NCBI GenBank assembly: GCA_015680685.1
Contig: MNCI01036589.1
Span: 115,970-179,969, forward strand
Length of the DNA: 64,000 bases
DNA from: Gnetum montanum
Lineage: Eukaryota > Streptophyta > Gnetopsida > Gnetales > Gnetaceae
Reading direction: 5' to 3'
The notes below the pieces were generated by a model that searched no databases, was not told where the DNA came from, and was given only the letters and a program-made list of their open reading frames with translations. Below are positions 45,101 to 57,513 of the stretch, piece by piece. The position numbers and the translations under genes were made by a program. Position 1 is the first letter of the stretch, and every line of letters begins with the position of its first letter.

Positions 45101-45412
45101 TCATTTGATTTTGAAAAAAAACATCATGGATCAATGTATATACCAAAAGGTTAGTGGGAGCAAAATCTATTTCCTTGTTCCATATGTGGATGATATCCTT
45201 CTTGCAATCAATAAAAGTGGATTTTTATACAAGGTGAAACATTTTCTCTCTAAGAATTTTGACATGAAATATCTAGGTGAGGCATCTTATGTCATTGGCA
45301 TTCAATTTCATACAGATAGATCTAGATGTATTCTAGAATTGTCACAGGAAATCCATATCAATAAAGTTTTAAAGAGGTTTCAGATGAAAGATTGTTTACC
45401 AAGTATAGCACT
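42172..45412 (+). pseudogene. Ty1/copia remnant 1: gag, PR, INT and RT, cut by element F
   Basis: Gag: LKGDNYKVWNERILLHLGW, EKWERSNHLYVMFI, and a ruined zinc knuckle CFFYKNKGQIKKNC. The PR position (about 42960) reads DTxWIDFHSTIHVTNS, where an active copia protease has D-T/S-G. INT (43550-44040): FIDDYS and LVRFDRGGGYYGRYT then SGSLDQNGMAK. RT (44615-45412): [67 protein letters not shown] and YVDDILLA. The copia order (INT before RT) is clear. Many stops and shifts. It ends at MKDCLPSIA where F begins, and the RNase H is absent. Confidence 0.88.
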
Positions 45413-46300
45413 TGATGAGTCCTGATATAAAACCCCTGATATCAGGTACAAGATATCAGGTATGATGATTCTCGATATCAGACCCCCGATATCGGGTACC
45501 CGATATCTCAGCTTGGATACGATATCATGATTCCTATGTTGACCTATAAATATAGCACTCAAGAGCATGGGAAGGGCTCTCATATTCAAGTAAGTCTTTA
45601 GGTGGAGTCTTTTTGTCAGTTTTTAGTTAGTTTTCAGTTCGTTTCCCAAGTGCATGCCCGCAGTGTGATGCTTGTAATTGTACAGAACCTTTGTTTGAGT
45701 GTGACGTACTTGAACACACACATGATCGGTAATCAAGATCGAGATTACTCCATCATTACAGCATTCAGTTAGCTTTTAATTATTTAATTGTTATTGTTAT
45801 TTATTATTTTCCTAGTTAATATTTCCTTATTTTCATTTACTATTCCTATTGTTAAATGTGAAGTGAGTACAACTTAAACATGAACAATAAAGTGTAACTA
45901 CTTGGTAACCCAGTAGCATATCTGATAGTGCTCAAGTAATGTGCACTTGGTAATACCAAAAGTAGTACATGAGGTCCAAGATGTGTATGGATGATTAAGG
46001 ATAGATGCTCATCACACTTTGGCTAGCTTAGATTTTATTTTCTATTGCTAATTAGCTTAATCAGGATTATATTCCATCATCTCTAGGAATAGCACTAGTT
46101 TAGGATCTTATCATACACCTCACTCTAGACTAACCCATACGTGACAAAGCAAATACTAATCTAGGTGGGAAGATAGCGAAATACGATTAACATGTAACTA
46201 TCTAGATACCAAAACTAGTCCATCTACAAAGTTCAATTAGATTGCGCGTGAATGCTTGTAATTCATATGGTTGGGCGTAGGGGTATCTCACTGCTCATCA
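45413..46300 (+). repeat. 5' LTR of element F
   Basis: TGATGAGTCC...GCTCATCA, 888 bp. The U3 carries at least seven GATATC boxes (45422-45530) upstream of TATA (tataaata, 45545-45552). The body matches 1-333 and the LTRs of G. Confidence 0.85.
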
Positions 46301-46320
46301 TTGGCACAATTGCCGAGGAC
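46301..46320 (+). promoter_or_regulatory. Primer-binding site of element F
   Basis: TTGGCACAATTGCCGAGGAC directly follows the LTR; same type as D, B, C and G. Confidence 0.85.
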
Positions 46321-46434
46321 GGTGCTAGTTATCTAGATTAGTTATATCATATAATATTTTTGTAACAAGGTATTAACAATATATCTTTCAAACGAAGAAA
46401 TTAAATTCAATTAAGTCACACACAATTCACAACA

Positions 46435-46911
46435 ATGTCTCTTTCACAAGACAACGATAATGCAACAACTAGTGAGGCAATTCATTGGAGAACCAACAAA
46501 GAAGTTCGAAGTACTCAATCTTATGCAGGAGTTTTATATGTTCATAGACACCTCAACGATACTCAAGGACTTTCGTCATCCAACTCAGACACCTCTAGTG
46601 AAAATGGTACATCCCCTAGAATGAGGAGGCTTGTAAGGCCTAAGACCTTCTCAATGGGTAGCAAGAGTACATCAGGGGATGATTGGGAGACTTACAAAAG
46701 TCATCATGAGTTTTTTAGTTCCCTCTCATTCTCTACTCTTTCAACGTCGGGTTTTGATATGGATGACTATTCCTCAAGGGGTCATCATAGAAATAAAAAT
46801 GAAACCCATAGGCAAAGTCAGGAACACCAACATGAACAAATACACAATCATCCCAACTCACAAACTCATAACTTACTGAACCCCTGTTGGCCACTAAGAG
46901 CTATGAATTAG
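46435..46911 (+). pseudogene. gag: gag N-terminal region of element F
   Basis: One open frame of 158 codons from MSLSQDNDNATTSEAIHW. Ser-rich (SSSNSDTSSENGTSP), a basic patch (RMRRLVRPKTF), then a His/Asn/Gln-rich end. It matches the start of G's gag (62925, minus). Compared with G, the text jumps from PCWPLRA-like sequence straight to the codons for ELDPQHHLQ (46907-46935) in another frame, so an internal deletion of roughly 100 bases ended the frame early. No capsid core or zinc knuckle remains. Confidence 0.75.
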
Positions 46912-46995
46912 ATCCACAACATCATTTACAACATCATATCGTGTCGCCTGTGATATCACGTATGTGATATCACACCCAACAATTCATGACTCATC

Positions 46996-47214
46996 AATTG
47001 TTCTCATGAAGGTTGCTCTCTTCAATCTTCAGCTTTCTCATATTCATCAAGCTTTCAACACAATTACTAATTAACATTATCTTCAACTCTCCAATAAGAG
47101 TTTTAATCAAGATCTACTCACTAGTTCATATTTTCATCCTCCAAACATTTAATAATCATCAATGTTTTAATCATATAATCTCACTAAAATTTTAGTATTT
47201 AATTCCAAATAATG
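46996..47214. other. Spacer between element F and copia remnant 2
   Basis: AT-rich with no recognised feature. It may contain the 5' end of copia remnant 2, whose LTR was not identified. Confidence 0.45.
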
Positions 47215-49465
47215 ATAATACTAGTATGAGAGACAACATTACTATGAGTTGCAATAAGGAAATACCAAAATGTCCTATCATCTTTAATGGGATCCAAGAT
47301 TTCATCTTATGAAAAGATATGATGAAATACCTCCTCAAGGTAAATGATGTCTAGAAGGCAGTTAAACCAGAAGAAATACTTTTCAAAATCACTCATAGTA
47401 AACAAGACAAAGATGAAAAAAATCCATTGATCAAAGATTTTTTGGAGGAAGAAAAATGGAAGAGCAAAGACTCCCTTGCAAGAATGATCATCATTTTTAA
47501 TGTGTTAGAAATGATAGCTGGTATTTTATGCTTCCTAAAGATAGCCAAACAACTATGGAATAGATTATGTTCATACCTTGGAAACTTAGAAAATCAACAC
47601 ACCAAGGAACTTCTATATAGAATATAATTTGATAAACTTGAAATCAAGAAAGAAGAAGCCATTAAAGATTTTTTTACAATAATGTATAAATGCATTAAAC
47701 ACATTAATGAACTTGGATGTAGTATTTCTCAATACCAAAAGGTAAAAAAAAGTTCGTGGAAGTACTATAAAAAGATTAAAGGTATCAAAAAATGATGATG
47801 AACTTCCTTCAAAACAAAGAGTTTAAACAATATACATTAGATAATTTATTCTCACAAATTAGAAATTTGGAAAGCATAAGACCATGTAATAATGAGAAAA
47901 ATCAAGTATTTGTTGCCACTACTGGAAGATGAGGACTTAACAAATGTAGAGGAAGATTCAATAGAGCCAACTTTTAAGATGAGACTTTTCATAATAGTCA
48001 AAACACAATAGAGACTTCAACAAGAGACATAAGGGGAAGAGGCTTTACAATAGAAAGATAGAATAGTCAAAAATCGAGAAATTCACAATCTTACAATGCC
48101 ATTCTAATATGCAAGTTTTGTAAGAAAAAAAGGACATACTCTAGAAACTTGTTTAGTCAAAATTAGCTTTGATGCAGTACAACTTCAAAACAAAATTCAA
48201 GAGGAAGCGTTAGCTTCAACTTTAACACAAGAAGATAATCCAACTAACTACAAAGCTTTCAATTCAAGTAAAATAATTAAACAAATTTCATGGATTTTAG
48301 ACAAAGGTTTTTCAAATCACATGACTTCACATAAATCGTACCTCTTCAACTATAAAGTCACAATATTAGCAACATCAAAATGAGTAGGCGATTGCATTGT
48401 AAGACTATTCAACAATAAGGTCATAGCTATAACTAAATTATTTCATGTTTCAAATCTTTCAAATCCTTTGCTATCAATAGGAAAAATGTCCAAGAGAGGA
48501 ATTAATGTAATATACAGAAATGAAAGGCTTATCATCACAAAACCTAATGAAGAGAATATTATAAAGATCAAAACCTATAACAATTTAATACACTACATAG
48601 ATTGTGATTATTTTAACTTGAAAGGAAATCTCATTAGCATCTACTATAATGTTTAAGAATCAAAAAGTCCAAAAATCCAAGTACTAATATTTGAAGAGAA
48701 ATCAAGGAAAATTATCACTAAAATGAGTTTAGAAAATCATTACTCATCCATAAATGATGAGGAAGCCAAAATATAACTCAAAATGTTGGGACACACATCA
48801 TATAATAACATTGAAAAGATGAAAAACTTGAAAAACGCTATAGCTCTCCAAATCAGAAAAACTCTAAAGGAGAAACATTGAATTTTTATCCAATGAAAAC
48901 AAATAAATGGTCCTTATACCATGGCTATGCAAAGAAAAGACAAATCCTTTGAACTACTTCACATTGATTTTATTCATCCTATGCAAACCACATTAATAGG
49001 AGAAGAATATTTTACCTTTTTGTCATGGTGGATGATTACTTCAAATTTACTTGGGCATACAACATGTTAACTAAAATTAAATTTGTAAAAAAATTTAAAT
49101 ATTTCTATACCATCATACACAACACCAAGAATCATACTATAAAGGCCATTATATTAGACAGATAGACTAGAGGAATTTATCAACAACAAAATTGAAAATT
49201 TTTTTCAAAATAAGGAATTCTCCATCAAATAACATGTGGATATAGTCCCAATCAAATAGAGTTGTAGAGAAAAAAAATATAACCTTACATGACATGATGA
49301 GGTGTTTTCTTTAAAATGCATCATTACAAAACAAAGAGCAAGTCAATGACTATGGCAACCTACATCACCAATAAAATCATTAGTAGTAGCAACAAAGACA
49401 AGTTACCTTATGAATCATTTTACAAAAAGCTACCAAATATCAAGTACATGAAAACATTGGGATTT
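47215..49465 (+). pseudogene. Ty1/copia remnant 2: gag, PR and INT, up to element C
   Basis: Gag (47220-47900): KCPIIFNGIQDFIL, KEEAIKDFFTIMYKC. PR (about 48295): SWILDKGFSNHMTSHKSY, where active copia proteases have D-T/S-G, so the active site is mutated to D-K-G. Then LFHVSNLSNPLLSIGKMSKRG, the usual copia LLSxxKL block. INT (48900-49460): FELLHIDFIHPMQTT, then heavily shifted text. It breaks off at YMKTLG, where element C is inserted, and resumes at 56818. It is very AT-rich and more decayed than remnant 1. Lineage differs from remnant 1, since both carry gag. Confidence 0.8.
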
Positions 49466-50386
49466 TGATGAGCAGTGGGTATCCCTACACTCAACCATAT
49501 GAATACGAGCATTTTCACGTGCGATCCGATCGAACTCCACAGACTAAGTGCCTACATGCCCCATGGAACACTTAGGGTTAATTAATTGTTGTCTTCCCAA
49601 ACTTACTTGTAGTTGTCATGGTGTATGGTTAAGCAAGTCTAAGGTATATGATTTTTATGGTTTTTATCTTTTATGTCTCCTATGCTAACAGGGTGAAGGG
49701 TTGAGAAACTAATTACTAATTCTAACTAATGAACTAAGTCTAAATTACCTAGCGTCAACATCCGTTTCCACTTACCGTACACACCCTAAACCTATGCAAC
49801 CGTGGCTACCAAACGCTAATCATTACTGGGATCACCACGCGTAATGCACATGCTCGAAGTGGTCATACTGAGGCACCTAACTAGCCTAAGCACAATGAGC
49901 ATCCATTCCTTGACTATCCGTACACATCCGTAGATGCTCGTAATCAAGTCGTACTCGTTCCACATTCTAGGAGATAAGGGTGAGAGAGTCTAATCGCGAT
50001 AAGCATCCGTTCCTTGATTATCCGTACACATCCGTAAATGCTCGTAATCAAGTCGTACTCATTCCGCGCTACTATAGGTAATAAATAACATGTAATAAAT
50101 CCTATTCCATGCATTGCAAAGTTTATCCACGAAGCTCGTCTTTATTGCCATACACAACTTGTGTTCAGGTACAAAGTTGCTCGAATAAAGATCCGTTCAC
50201 TTGGGGACTCCTACTGCAGGCACATGGAAAATATTCTATCTCTGGAGTGATCAATCTGCCAGAGTTTCCCTACTTCTAGCCTATGATGGGGAAACAAGGA
50301 AGAGCTGCCTCTTATTTATAGATATGGCGGTGGACTGCAATATCGCGTATGCGATGTAACAAGGGATGCGATATTGTGTCCCATCA
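49466..50386 (-). repeat. 3' LTR of element C
   Basis: Plus-strand TGATGAGCAGTGGG...CCCATCA, 921 bp. It includes a partly duplicated block (gagcatccgttccttgactatccg, twice within 49900-50060) that B's LTR lacks. The PPT ATCATGGGGGTA (minus strand) adjoins it at 50387. Confidence 0.88.
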
Positions 50387-52380
50387 TACCCCCATGATTG
50401 AATGAAAACTCGTCCTCGAGTTCCTTATAATAATGTCAGGTAGGTATGGGATTATTGACTCAAATGGAAACTAATGGGATGACATGTGAACGGATCATCA
50501 TTATAAGACACAACAACTAGTGTTCATGACAACAAAAGTGAACACCTTATTACATTGACATCGGGCCTCATTGGGCAGCTGAGAGAAAAGAGAAGAGAGA
50601 AGAGAGTTGTTGCTGCTAATGCCCAGATTGTGCCTTTCATTGTCCATCCATAAGCACGCCATCCATCTTGCTCCTTGCATCGCTGCTTCAGCACTGCTCC
50701 ATTCCAAGTGTTGCTCCAGATCAACTCCATTGTTGTATGGTTGCCATCTGCACACACAACACAGTCTTATATTAGCAAGGGTAAATGAATCATCATATTT
50801 TTTATACCTTGCTTCAGTGTAAGTCCATTGGCTAGGTTGTGATATGGCTGATTTGGATCTGGGGGTATAATAAGGATGACTACCTAAGGTGTAGGGGTTA
50901 GGAGAAAATCGAAAAAATTGGGCCCCGTACCCCCATGACTAATTACGAACCATCAGTAGCAATAAAATGGAGAAAGAATAAGAACAAGAAGATGATAATA
51001 AAGAGAGCACTAAGACATCGAAAAAATGGATGTCAAGATGGAAATGAACACATAAAATTGGTTGCAAAATGTTAAGGAAAAGAAATTAACTAATGCACCA
51101 AATAGGAATGTCAGTGGGTTCTCCCCAAAGTAGGCTCATGCCCTTAATGCCCTGACAATCCCACATTCAAAGAGTCCATAGGCTTTGGGAATGTCCTTTG
51201 GAACAAGAGTTAAAGTCTTAACCGTAAGAATTTACCTAAAAGAAAACAATGCATCTACCAAAATATACACTACTGATACAACTGACAATGAGGTGAATAC
51301 TGGAGAGAAGGGTGGAGAGAAAAGAATGGAATGAAATCCCAAAGACAAGGTGGTGTACATTCCCTTATGTGTTTCATGATTAATATGACTTGGCAAATCT
51401 CATTCCAACTTCGGCCTCAAACCAACCACATCTAATGACTTCGCATCAATGCATTCGGCCAAACCATCCACTTGAATAACAAGAATGCATCCTCCAAGAA
51501 CCACCACCATTCCGACGAAACGAAGGAGAGAATGGGAAGTAAGAAGGGCCTTAGTTAGAGGGAACACTTTGGTTCCATAACTACTGCTTGTAGCCCAAGG
51601 GATTATTTTGTCTAAGGGGTGTACTTTGAATTCTCACTTTTCCCTTTTCTTTTCTTTTTTTCTTTGTTATTTTTTTTCTTTTTCTTTTTGTGTTTTGTGT
51701 TTTTATGCATGAGAACCACACCATGCAAAGACTTCTTATTTTTATTAGCTTAGCTTCCCGATGATTGGGTAACGTCGAAACAATGAGAAAACTCAAGAAG
51801 AAAACATCCAAGCACCCAAGAGAATGGCCAACACAAATGTATCAAGTTCCCTTGAAGTCACACCTTTTTCAAACCTTGAGTCCTTCCTTAGTTTGAGAAA
51901 TGCCCAGTCACCGATTCGTTAAAGTTCTTATTAGAAAGGGACTGTACATTTCCAAGCCAAGAGAGACCATAGAAACTGGTGGATGAATGGATGAAGTGAA
52001 CTCATTGCCTGCCATATCAAAAGAACATACCTTAGTATCAACATTATAACCTTAAGGTAAAAACCAAACAGTAGCAATCAATAAGAAAATAGTTCATACC
52101 ATCGTGAAGAACACTTATTGCATGACGAACTTACATGGATGGGTGACACACACACAAACACACACAAAAAATGAAAAAGTGTAACAATGTTGTAAAAAAA
52201 ACAAGAAAAGTTAAAGAAATTGCAAAACAAAAATGTGTAAGACAAAAAATTATAAAACAAAAATGTGTAGAACAAAAATGTGTAAAACAAAAACGTGTCA
52301 AACAAAAACTTGTAAAACAAAAATGTGTTAAACAAAAACATGTAAAACAAAAACTAAAAATAACTGAGGGCCTCCAATGA
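50387..52380 (-). other. 3' non-coding region of element C
   Basis: It closely parallels 32402-34400 of B. It includes the CATGGGGG tract at about 50931-50937, an (AC)n run (about 52147-52168) and the aaaatgtgtaaaaca minisatellite (52190-52365). No conserved domain was seen. Confidence 0.7.
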
Positions 52381-53272
52381 TTAGCATAGGTGGCCATCTC
52401 CCCCATGACTTAATGGAAAGGGAGAGATCCAAAATAATGAGCGTCTATTTGAATTTCTTAAAAGTGCCCAAATTCTCCCAATTGATGTTCTTAGGTTGAG
52501 GGGTGGAAGTTGGCGACGCTCATATTCCAATGTGTCTATGCCTTTGTTGTTAGCATGAGTTTCCTCAGTTCGTTCTGTGCATATTAACTTACTCTTTCTA
52601 GTAGCTGTCAACCATGAGGTGTCTACTACAGGTGTGGTTGTTACATACAGGCATCTTTGAAGTTGTATTTTTTTGGGCACATCGATCACATGGAAGCAAT
52701 GCTTAACATTCTTCCATGTCATCACCCTCTGAGTCACTGTATGTGATGCACGGAATTCTCTTCTTCTTGATCTTTCCGTAAATGTTTATCTTAGATATCT
52801 GCAAGGAAAGATCGCGGATCCCTAGGTACGCATCTACTGTACTTGGCCATGGCCTTCCCATTATAATTGGGAAGCCCCCTTCATTATTGTTAACTTCAAT
52901 CACCAGGAAATTGGTTGGGTATGACCAACCACACACAGTGGTAATGATGTCCTCCACCAATCCCAAGGGAATGATGATGGACTGGTCAGCCAACTCCAGT
53001 TGAATGTTGCTCTTCTTAAGTTGGGACAGGTTCCAGGCTTGATACATTTCTCATGAGATTAAATTGACTCTAGAACCTGAGTCAAGAAGAGCCTTATGTG
53101 GTTTACTCCCGATGATTTGTAAATAGATTAAGGGGCTCCCAGGGTTGGATAGTTTCCTGGGAAGGTGGCCTACCTTGATCCACTCGGTTACGATATGCGT
53201 TAACATAACCGTATGCGTACTCTGTTGGACTGAAGGGTGCTCCGAAGTGTTAGATGGTGGAGGCATGTACAT
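52381..53272 (-). pseudogene. Aspartic protease of element C
   Basis: Minus strand: HIVTEWIKVGHLPRKLSN, HKALLDSGSRVNLIS (active site D-S-G), a stop at 53051 just before EMYQAWN-like text, then LSQLKKSNIQLELADQSI, FLVIEVNNNEGGFPIIMGRPWPSTVD and KRIPCITYSDSEGDD. LGRPW-like text is preserved better here than in B or D. The frame ends in HGGDGHLC at the deletion junction. Confidence 0.8.
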
Positions 53273-53422
53273 CGGCTTAACCGCTTTTTGTTGCGAGAGT
53301 TTGTCTGGGCTTCTAGTTCTGAAGAAAGGCCTCTTCTTTGTACAGTTGTCAGAACCAGCACCAAGTTAAATATTTATAGCTCTCGCAGTGTTACATTGCT
53401 GCGGTTGAGTAGGGAGTTCCCC

Positions 53423-55690
53423 TTACATTATTGGAGCAGGTTGTATGGGAACTACAGGTGGAAGAGATGCAGATGGAGTTAGAGGATGGGATGAATGTGG
53501 AATGTTTCCTGGAGGAGAAGGAGTTCTCCTAAAGTACTCTCGAACTTGGTAGTGACGTTGGGGGGTTGTGTGACTCATAGAGTCACTTGGAGAAATCGGC
53601 TGCTGCACATAATATCCATAAGGATCAGGCTACCAGTAAGGGTACTGTTGTGTTGGTGATGGCATCCCCCATGACTGTGGGTATTGCCACTACTGATGTT
53701 GTTCGATTGGTTGTGGTGGCATTCCACTTGGATAATACGTTAATGGTTGGTGAAACTGCTTTGGGTTACCTTGTGGATAAGGTAACCTTCGGGGTGTTTG
53801 TCGTTGGTTAAGTCTTGGATTTAGCGCATACACCCCAGAATCCTGTAGATGTGAGATAATCGAACAACATCCCTTAGGATGGTCATACTGGCAGATCTCA
53901 CATCCACCATCATCGTCTGTGTCAAAATCCACAACTTCATCGGAGATAGAAATTTTTCCCTTAACCTTGTTATGTGCAAGGCTTGCATTTCTCCGCTTTG
54001 TCTTACCTTTGTCACTACTTCATTCTTCCTTAAACTCTTCTACAATTTTCAAGACACTTTCAAGTCTAGAGTCTAAGGAATCCCACATTTGGTCCACATT
54101 AGTTGATACTTCAGTTGTTAGTTTTTGGATCGGCAAGGTTTTTCGATTCACCAACTCTTCAAGTGGTGACTCATCCTCCTCATCAAAAAATTTCACTCCC
54201 TTCTTTCGAATGGAGGGATCACGGTTATATTCTTCCGCACTTTCCCTCTTGTGTAGCCCACCTTCTTCTCTTGCTACTTGTTCCAACAATTGATGTACTT
54301 CATGGGCTCTAAGTTGTGATAGTTTCCCTTGGGCATAAGTCCCAAGGGTCCTTCTAGTCTCCTGCCTAAGCCCATCTACGATGTGGCGAAGTTGATCCCG
54401 CTGTGCATACCCATGGCCCTGGCAACGATGTAACAATGTGTAGTAGCGGGCCATGGCAGCATCCAAGGGTTCATAAGTACCTTGTTTCCAGGATCTACTT
54501 ATGCAAATTAGACACTTTGGAGTACGTTTAATACTTATCGTTGAAGAGTTCTAGCATCATACTCCACCTCCTGATGGTTTCTAGTTCTAAGGACTGGTAC
54601 CAACTCTCTGCTTCTCTAGTGAGTGTCCTGGGAAACAACTTAAGTTTTTGCCACTCGTTCTCTATATTTTAAAAGGCACAAGTATCGTGGAATGCCTGTA
54701 AATGATGTTGCATATCTAAGTTGTATCTTCCTTCAAAGCGAGGGATATTGTTCATGTCTAAAAATTTGATCCGACTATCCTTTTGATGCCTTGTTGGAAT
54801 CCTAATAGCCTCCGTTATGTTAAGCATACTTCGGGTTGCGAGTAGGGGCTCATCATGATCATCTCTTTCATGATGCCTATGATGTCTTCGTTGTTCCCTA
54901 CTCTCCCTACATCTTTGCCCTTGTCCTCTCTCTCAACTTTTGCATCGAGGTCTTTCAGTTTCCCTACCTCTATCCTTACCGTTATGTTCATGGTGGTTGC
55001 ACCCAGATGTGGAAGGACAGGGTGAGTGGTGAGATGAAGGGAAAGAGGAAGGGGAACCATTGCCATGGCAATGCTTCTTGCCTTCTCTTTGGCTGCTTCA
55101 GCCCTGATCGTTATGACTATCTAAGTGCCCGTCCTTAGTATGAGTTGTTGTTCCCTCTATGAACAGTTGGCATTCACGAAGATCAGAACCAGTGTTATGT
55201 ATCATTGAGCATAGGTTTTGATGCCTTACCTCCTCACCATCGTTAGGATGGGGAACATCGTGTGTTAGAGAACTCGTTATAAGGGGTTCCTCATATCCTA
55301 TTTCACTAAGGACATGGGGGGCTTTGCCCTTCAACAGTGTATGTTGGCTCTCCTTCCTTAAGTTCCTGATACGTTGGGCGTTTGTGGGATGATAATCCCT
55401 CATATCAAAGTCTTTCGCAATGTATTCAGCAAACAATTCTGTCATGCTAATCTGTGCCAAGGCACGGAAGAGCATGTTAGGGACTGATCGATCTGGGGGT
55501 AACACAATGTTACCTTGAAAATCTCTCCACCGCAGTTGTTCGTCTTGATGGAGAATAAAGGTAAAGTCTGGAATATATTCATTGGGATGAGTATAGACTA
55601 TCTTATATTGTTTAGGACTTGGCTAATTTTGGTTATGTGTTTTATGTTGCCGACTGTCTCTAGTATTAGTCCTAGGTGGTGAGTTATTGG
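53423..55690 (-). pseudogene. gag: gag of element C
   Basis: It starts near 55690 (NSPPRTNTRDSRQ). The 55505-55098 piece reads PPDRSVPNMLFRALAQISM, EYIAKDFDMRDYHP and ECQLFIEGTTTHTK. Capsid core text is at 54480-54800 in shifted frames (MNNIPRFEGRYN, HHLQAFHDTCAF, KLKLFPRTLTREAESWYQ). Then comes 54466-54020 (RHIVDGLRQETRRTLGTYAQGKLSQLRA) and the knuckle CEICQYDHPKGC with all Cys and His kept (53880-53900). A Pro-rich tail runs to 53423. Broken by several stops and shifts. Confidence 0.82.
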
Positions 55691-55806
55691 TGTGCTATTT
55701 CACCGTTATATAAATTCTTATTTAATTAATTAACCCAAAGGTTTGTTAAGGCTCACAACAATGTGAGTGATATCCTTTATGTTCTATTCAGCGCACAAAC
55801 ACTTAG

Positions 55807-55825
55807 TCCCTGGCAACGACGCCAA
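55807..55825 (-). promoter_or_regulatory. Primer-binding site of element C
   Basis: On the minus strand TTGGCGTCGTTGCCAGGGA directly follows the 5' LTR end (55826). It is the least decayed PBS of this type in the window. Confidence 0.9.
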
Positions 55826-56817
55826 TGAAGAGTGGCAGGTATCCCTACACTCAACCATATGAATACGACCGTTTTCACGCGCGATTCAGTCAAACTCCGT
55901 AGACTAAGTGCCTACACACCCCATGGAACACTTAGGGTTAATTAATCATTATCTTCCCAAACTTACTTGTAGTTGTCATGGTGTATGGTTAAGCAAGTCT
56001 GAGGTATATGATTTTTATGATTTTTATCTTTTATGTCTCCTACGCTAACAGGGTGAAGGGTTGAGAAACTAATTACTAATTCTAACTAATGAACTAAGTC
56101 TAAATTACCTAGCGTCAGCATCCGTTTCCACTTACCATACACACCCTGAACCTATGCAACTGTGGCTACCAAATGCTAATCATTACTAGGATTACCACGT
56201 GTAACGCACGTGCTCGAAGTGGTCATACTGAGGCACCTAAGTAGCCTAAGCGCAATGAGCATCCGTTCCTTGACTATCTATACACATCCGTAGATGCTCA
56301 TAATCAAGTCGTACCCATTCCACGTTTTAGGAGATAAGGGTGAGAAAGTCTAATCACGATGAGCATCCATTCCTTGATTATCCGTACACATCCATAAATG
56401 CTTGTAATCAAGTCGTACTCATTCCGCGCTACTGCAGGTAATAAATAACATGTAATAAATCCTATTCCATGCACTGCAAGGTTTATCCACGAAGCTTGTC
56501 TTTATTGTCGTACACAACTTGCGTTCAGGTACAAAGTTGCTCGAATAAAGATCCGTTCACTTGGGGACTCCTACTGCAGGCACATGGAAAATATTCTATC
56601 TCTAGAGTGATCAATCTGCCAGAGTTTCTCTTCTTCTAGCCTAGGATGAGGAAATAAGGGAGAGCCGCCTCTTATTTATAGATATGGCAGTGGACTGCAA
56701 TATCGCGTACGCGATATCGTAGGGGAAGACGTGATATCGTGAGGGATGCGATATCGCGGCTCATGCGATATCGTGAGGGATGCGATATCGTGGCTCATGC
56801 GATATCGCGTTCCATCA
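55826..56817 (-). repeat. 5' LTR of element C
   Basis: 992 bp. On the element's strand the U3 has seven or more (G)CGATATCG/GATATCACG boxes (56697-56810), some in tandem units of about 37 bases (gcgatatcg-gctcatgcgatatcg-gaggat), before a TATA box (56673-56680). The GATATC cluster is longer than in its 3' LTR, which shows gain or loss of units. Confidence 0.88.
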
Positions 56818-57420
56818 GATGTCATTACTAAAAATTCCAAAACAGTTTCTCAACAAGTTGGACAATAAAGAAAACAATGAATGTTTCTTGGCTATGACAT
56901 AAAAATAGGTGGATACAAATACTATAACCGAAGCGAACACAAATGATACTCATCTAGGATGTGGTATTTATTAAGAAATAATTTGGCATAAATGAGCTTT
57001 AGAAAAATAATGAAAAATCAAAGATCCAAAATAACCCTAAGCCTTTGGTTCAAAGAGACCACCCTCAAGATCAAATGCTATATACAAATTTTGAAAGAAG
57101 GACAACTAAATCTAATTCAATCTTGCCTACTCATCCCTTAGTCAAGAGCTAATCAACATACAAGAAACATCTAAGATTAAAGGATGGAAGGAAGTCATGG
57201 ACAAGGAATATGAAGTTATCATGAAGAACAACACTTGCAATATAGCAAAAGGAAAAAGATTATTGATTGCAAACGACTATACAAAACAAAATATAATAAA
57301 AAAGAGAAATTATTAAACACAAAATAATACTTGTTGTAAGAAGATTTAGATAAAAGAAACACATTGACTATGAAAAAATATTTGCACCTATAGTAATTTC
57401 ATAAATTAAAGATTTAATTC
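56818..57420 (+). pseudogene. Ty1/copia remnant 2, continued: end of INT and start of RT
   Basis: It resumes copia text after element C: MFLGYDIKIGGYKYYN (the copia FLGY block), then GWKEVMDKEYEVIMKNNT-like text (about 57185-57240) and KKHIDYEKIFAPIV (about 57360), the copia RT N-terminal signature. It fades out in AT-rich tcatcattcaacact repeats near 57420, so most of RT and all RNase H are missing. Confidence 0.75.
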
Positions 57421-57513
57421 ATCATTCACCATTATTCATCAATATTCATCAACACTCATCTATTCAATATTCAACACTCCAACAATTTTCAACATCTATC
57501 ATCAATTGATCAT

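Larger units (their letters stand above)
45413..46995 (+). mobile_element. Element F: 5' part of a gag-type gypsy element, truncated
   Basis: 5' LTR 45413-46300, PBS 46301-46320 and an intact-looking but internally deleted gag start. After about 46960 it has GATATCAC boxes and ends without a recognisable 3' LTR. Its closest relative in the window is G. It cut copia remnant 1; no second TSD was found (left flank gcact). Confidence 0.75.
49466..56817 (-). mobile_element. Element C: non-autonomous gag-PR gypsy element inserted in copia remnant 2
   Basis: 7.35 kb on the minus strand, LTRs 49466-50386 and 55826-56817. TSD is gattt (49461-49465) and gatgt (56818-56822), one mismatch; taking gatgt as original restores the copia text LGCHY. 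It has PBS, gag, PR, minisatellite, 3' region and PPT, but no RT, RNase H or INT. The PR to 3' region junction is the same as in B (text ends SPFPLSHGGDGHLC). Confidence 0.9.
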
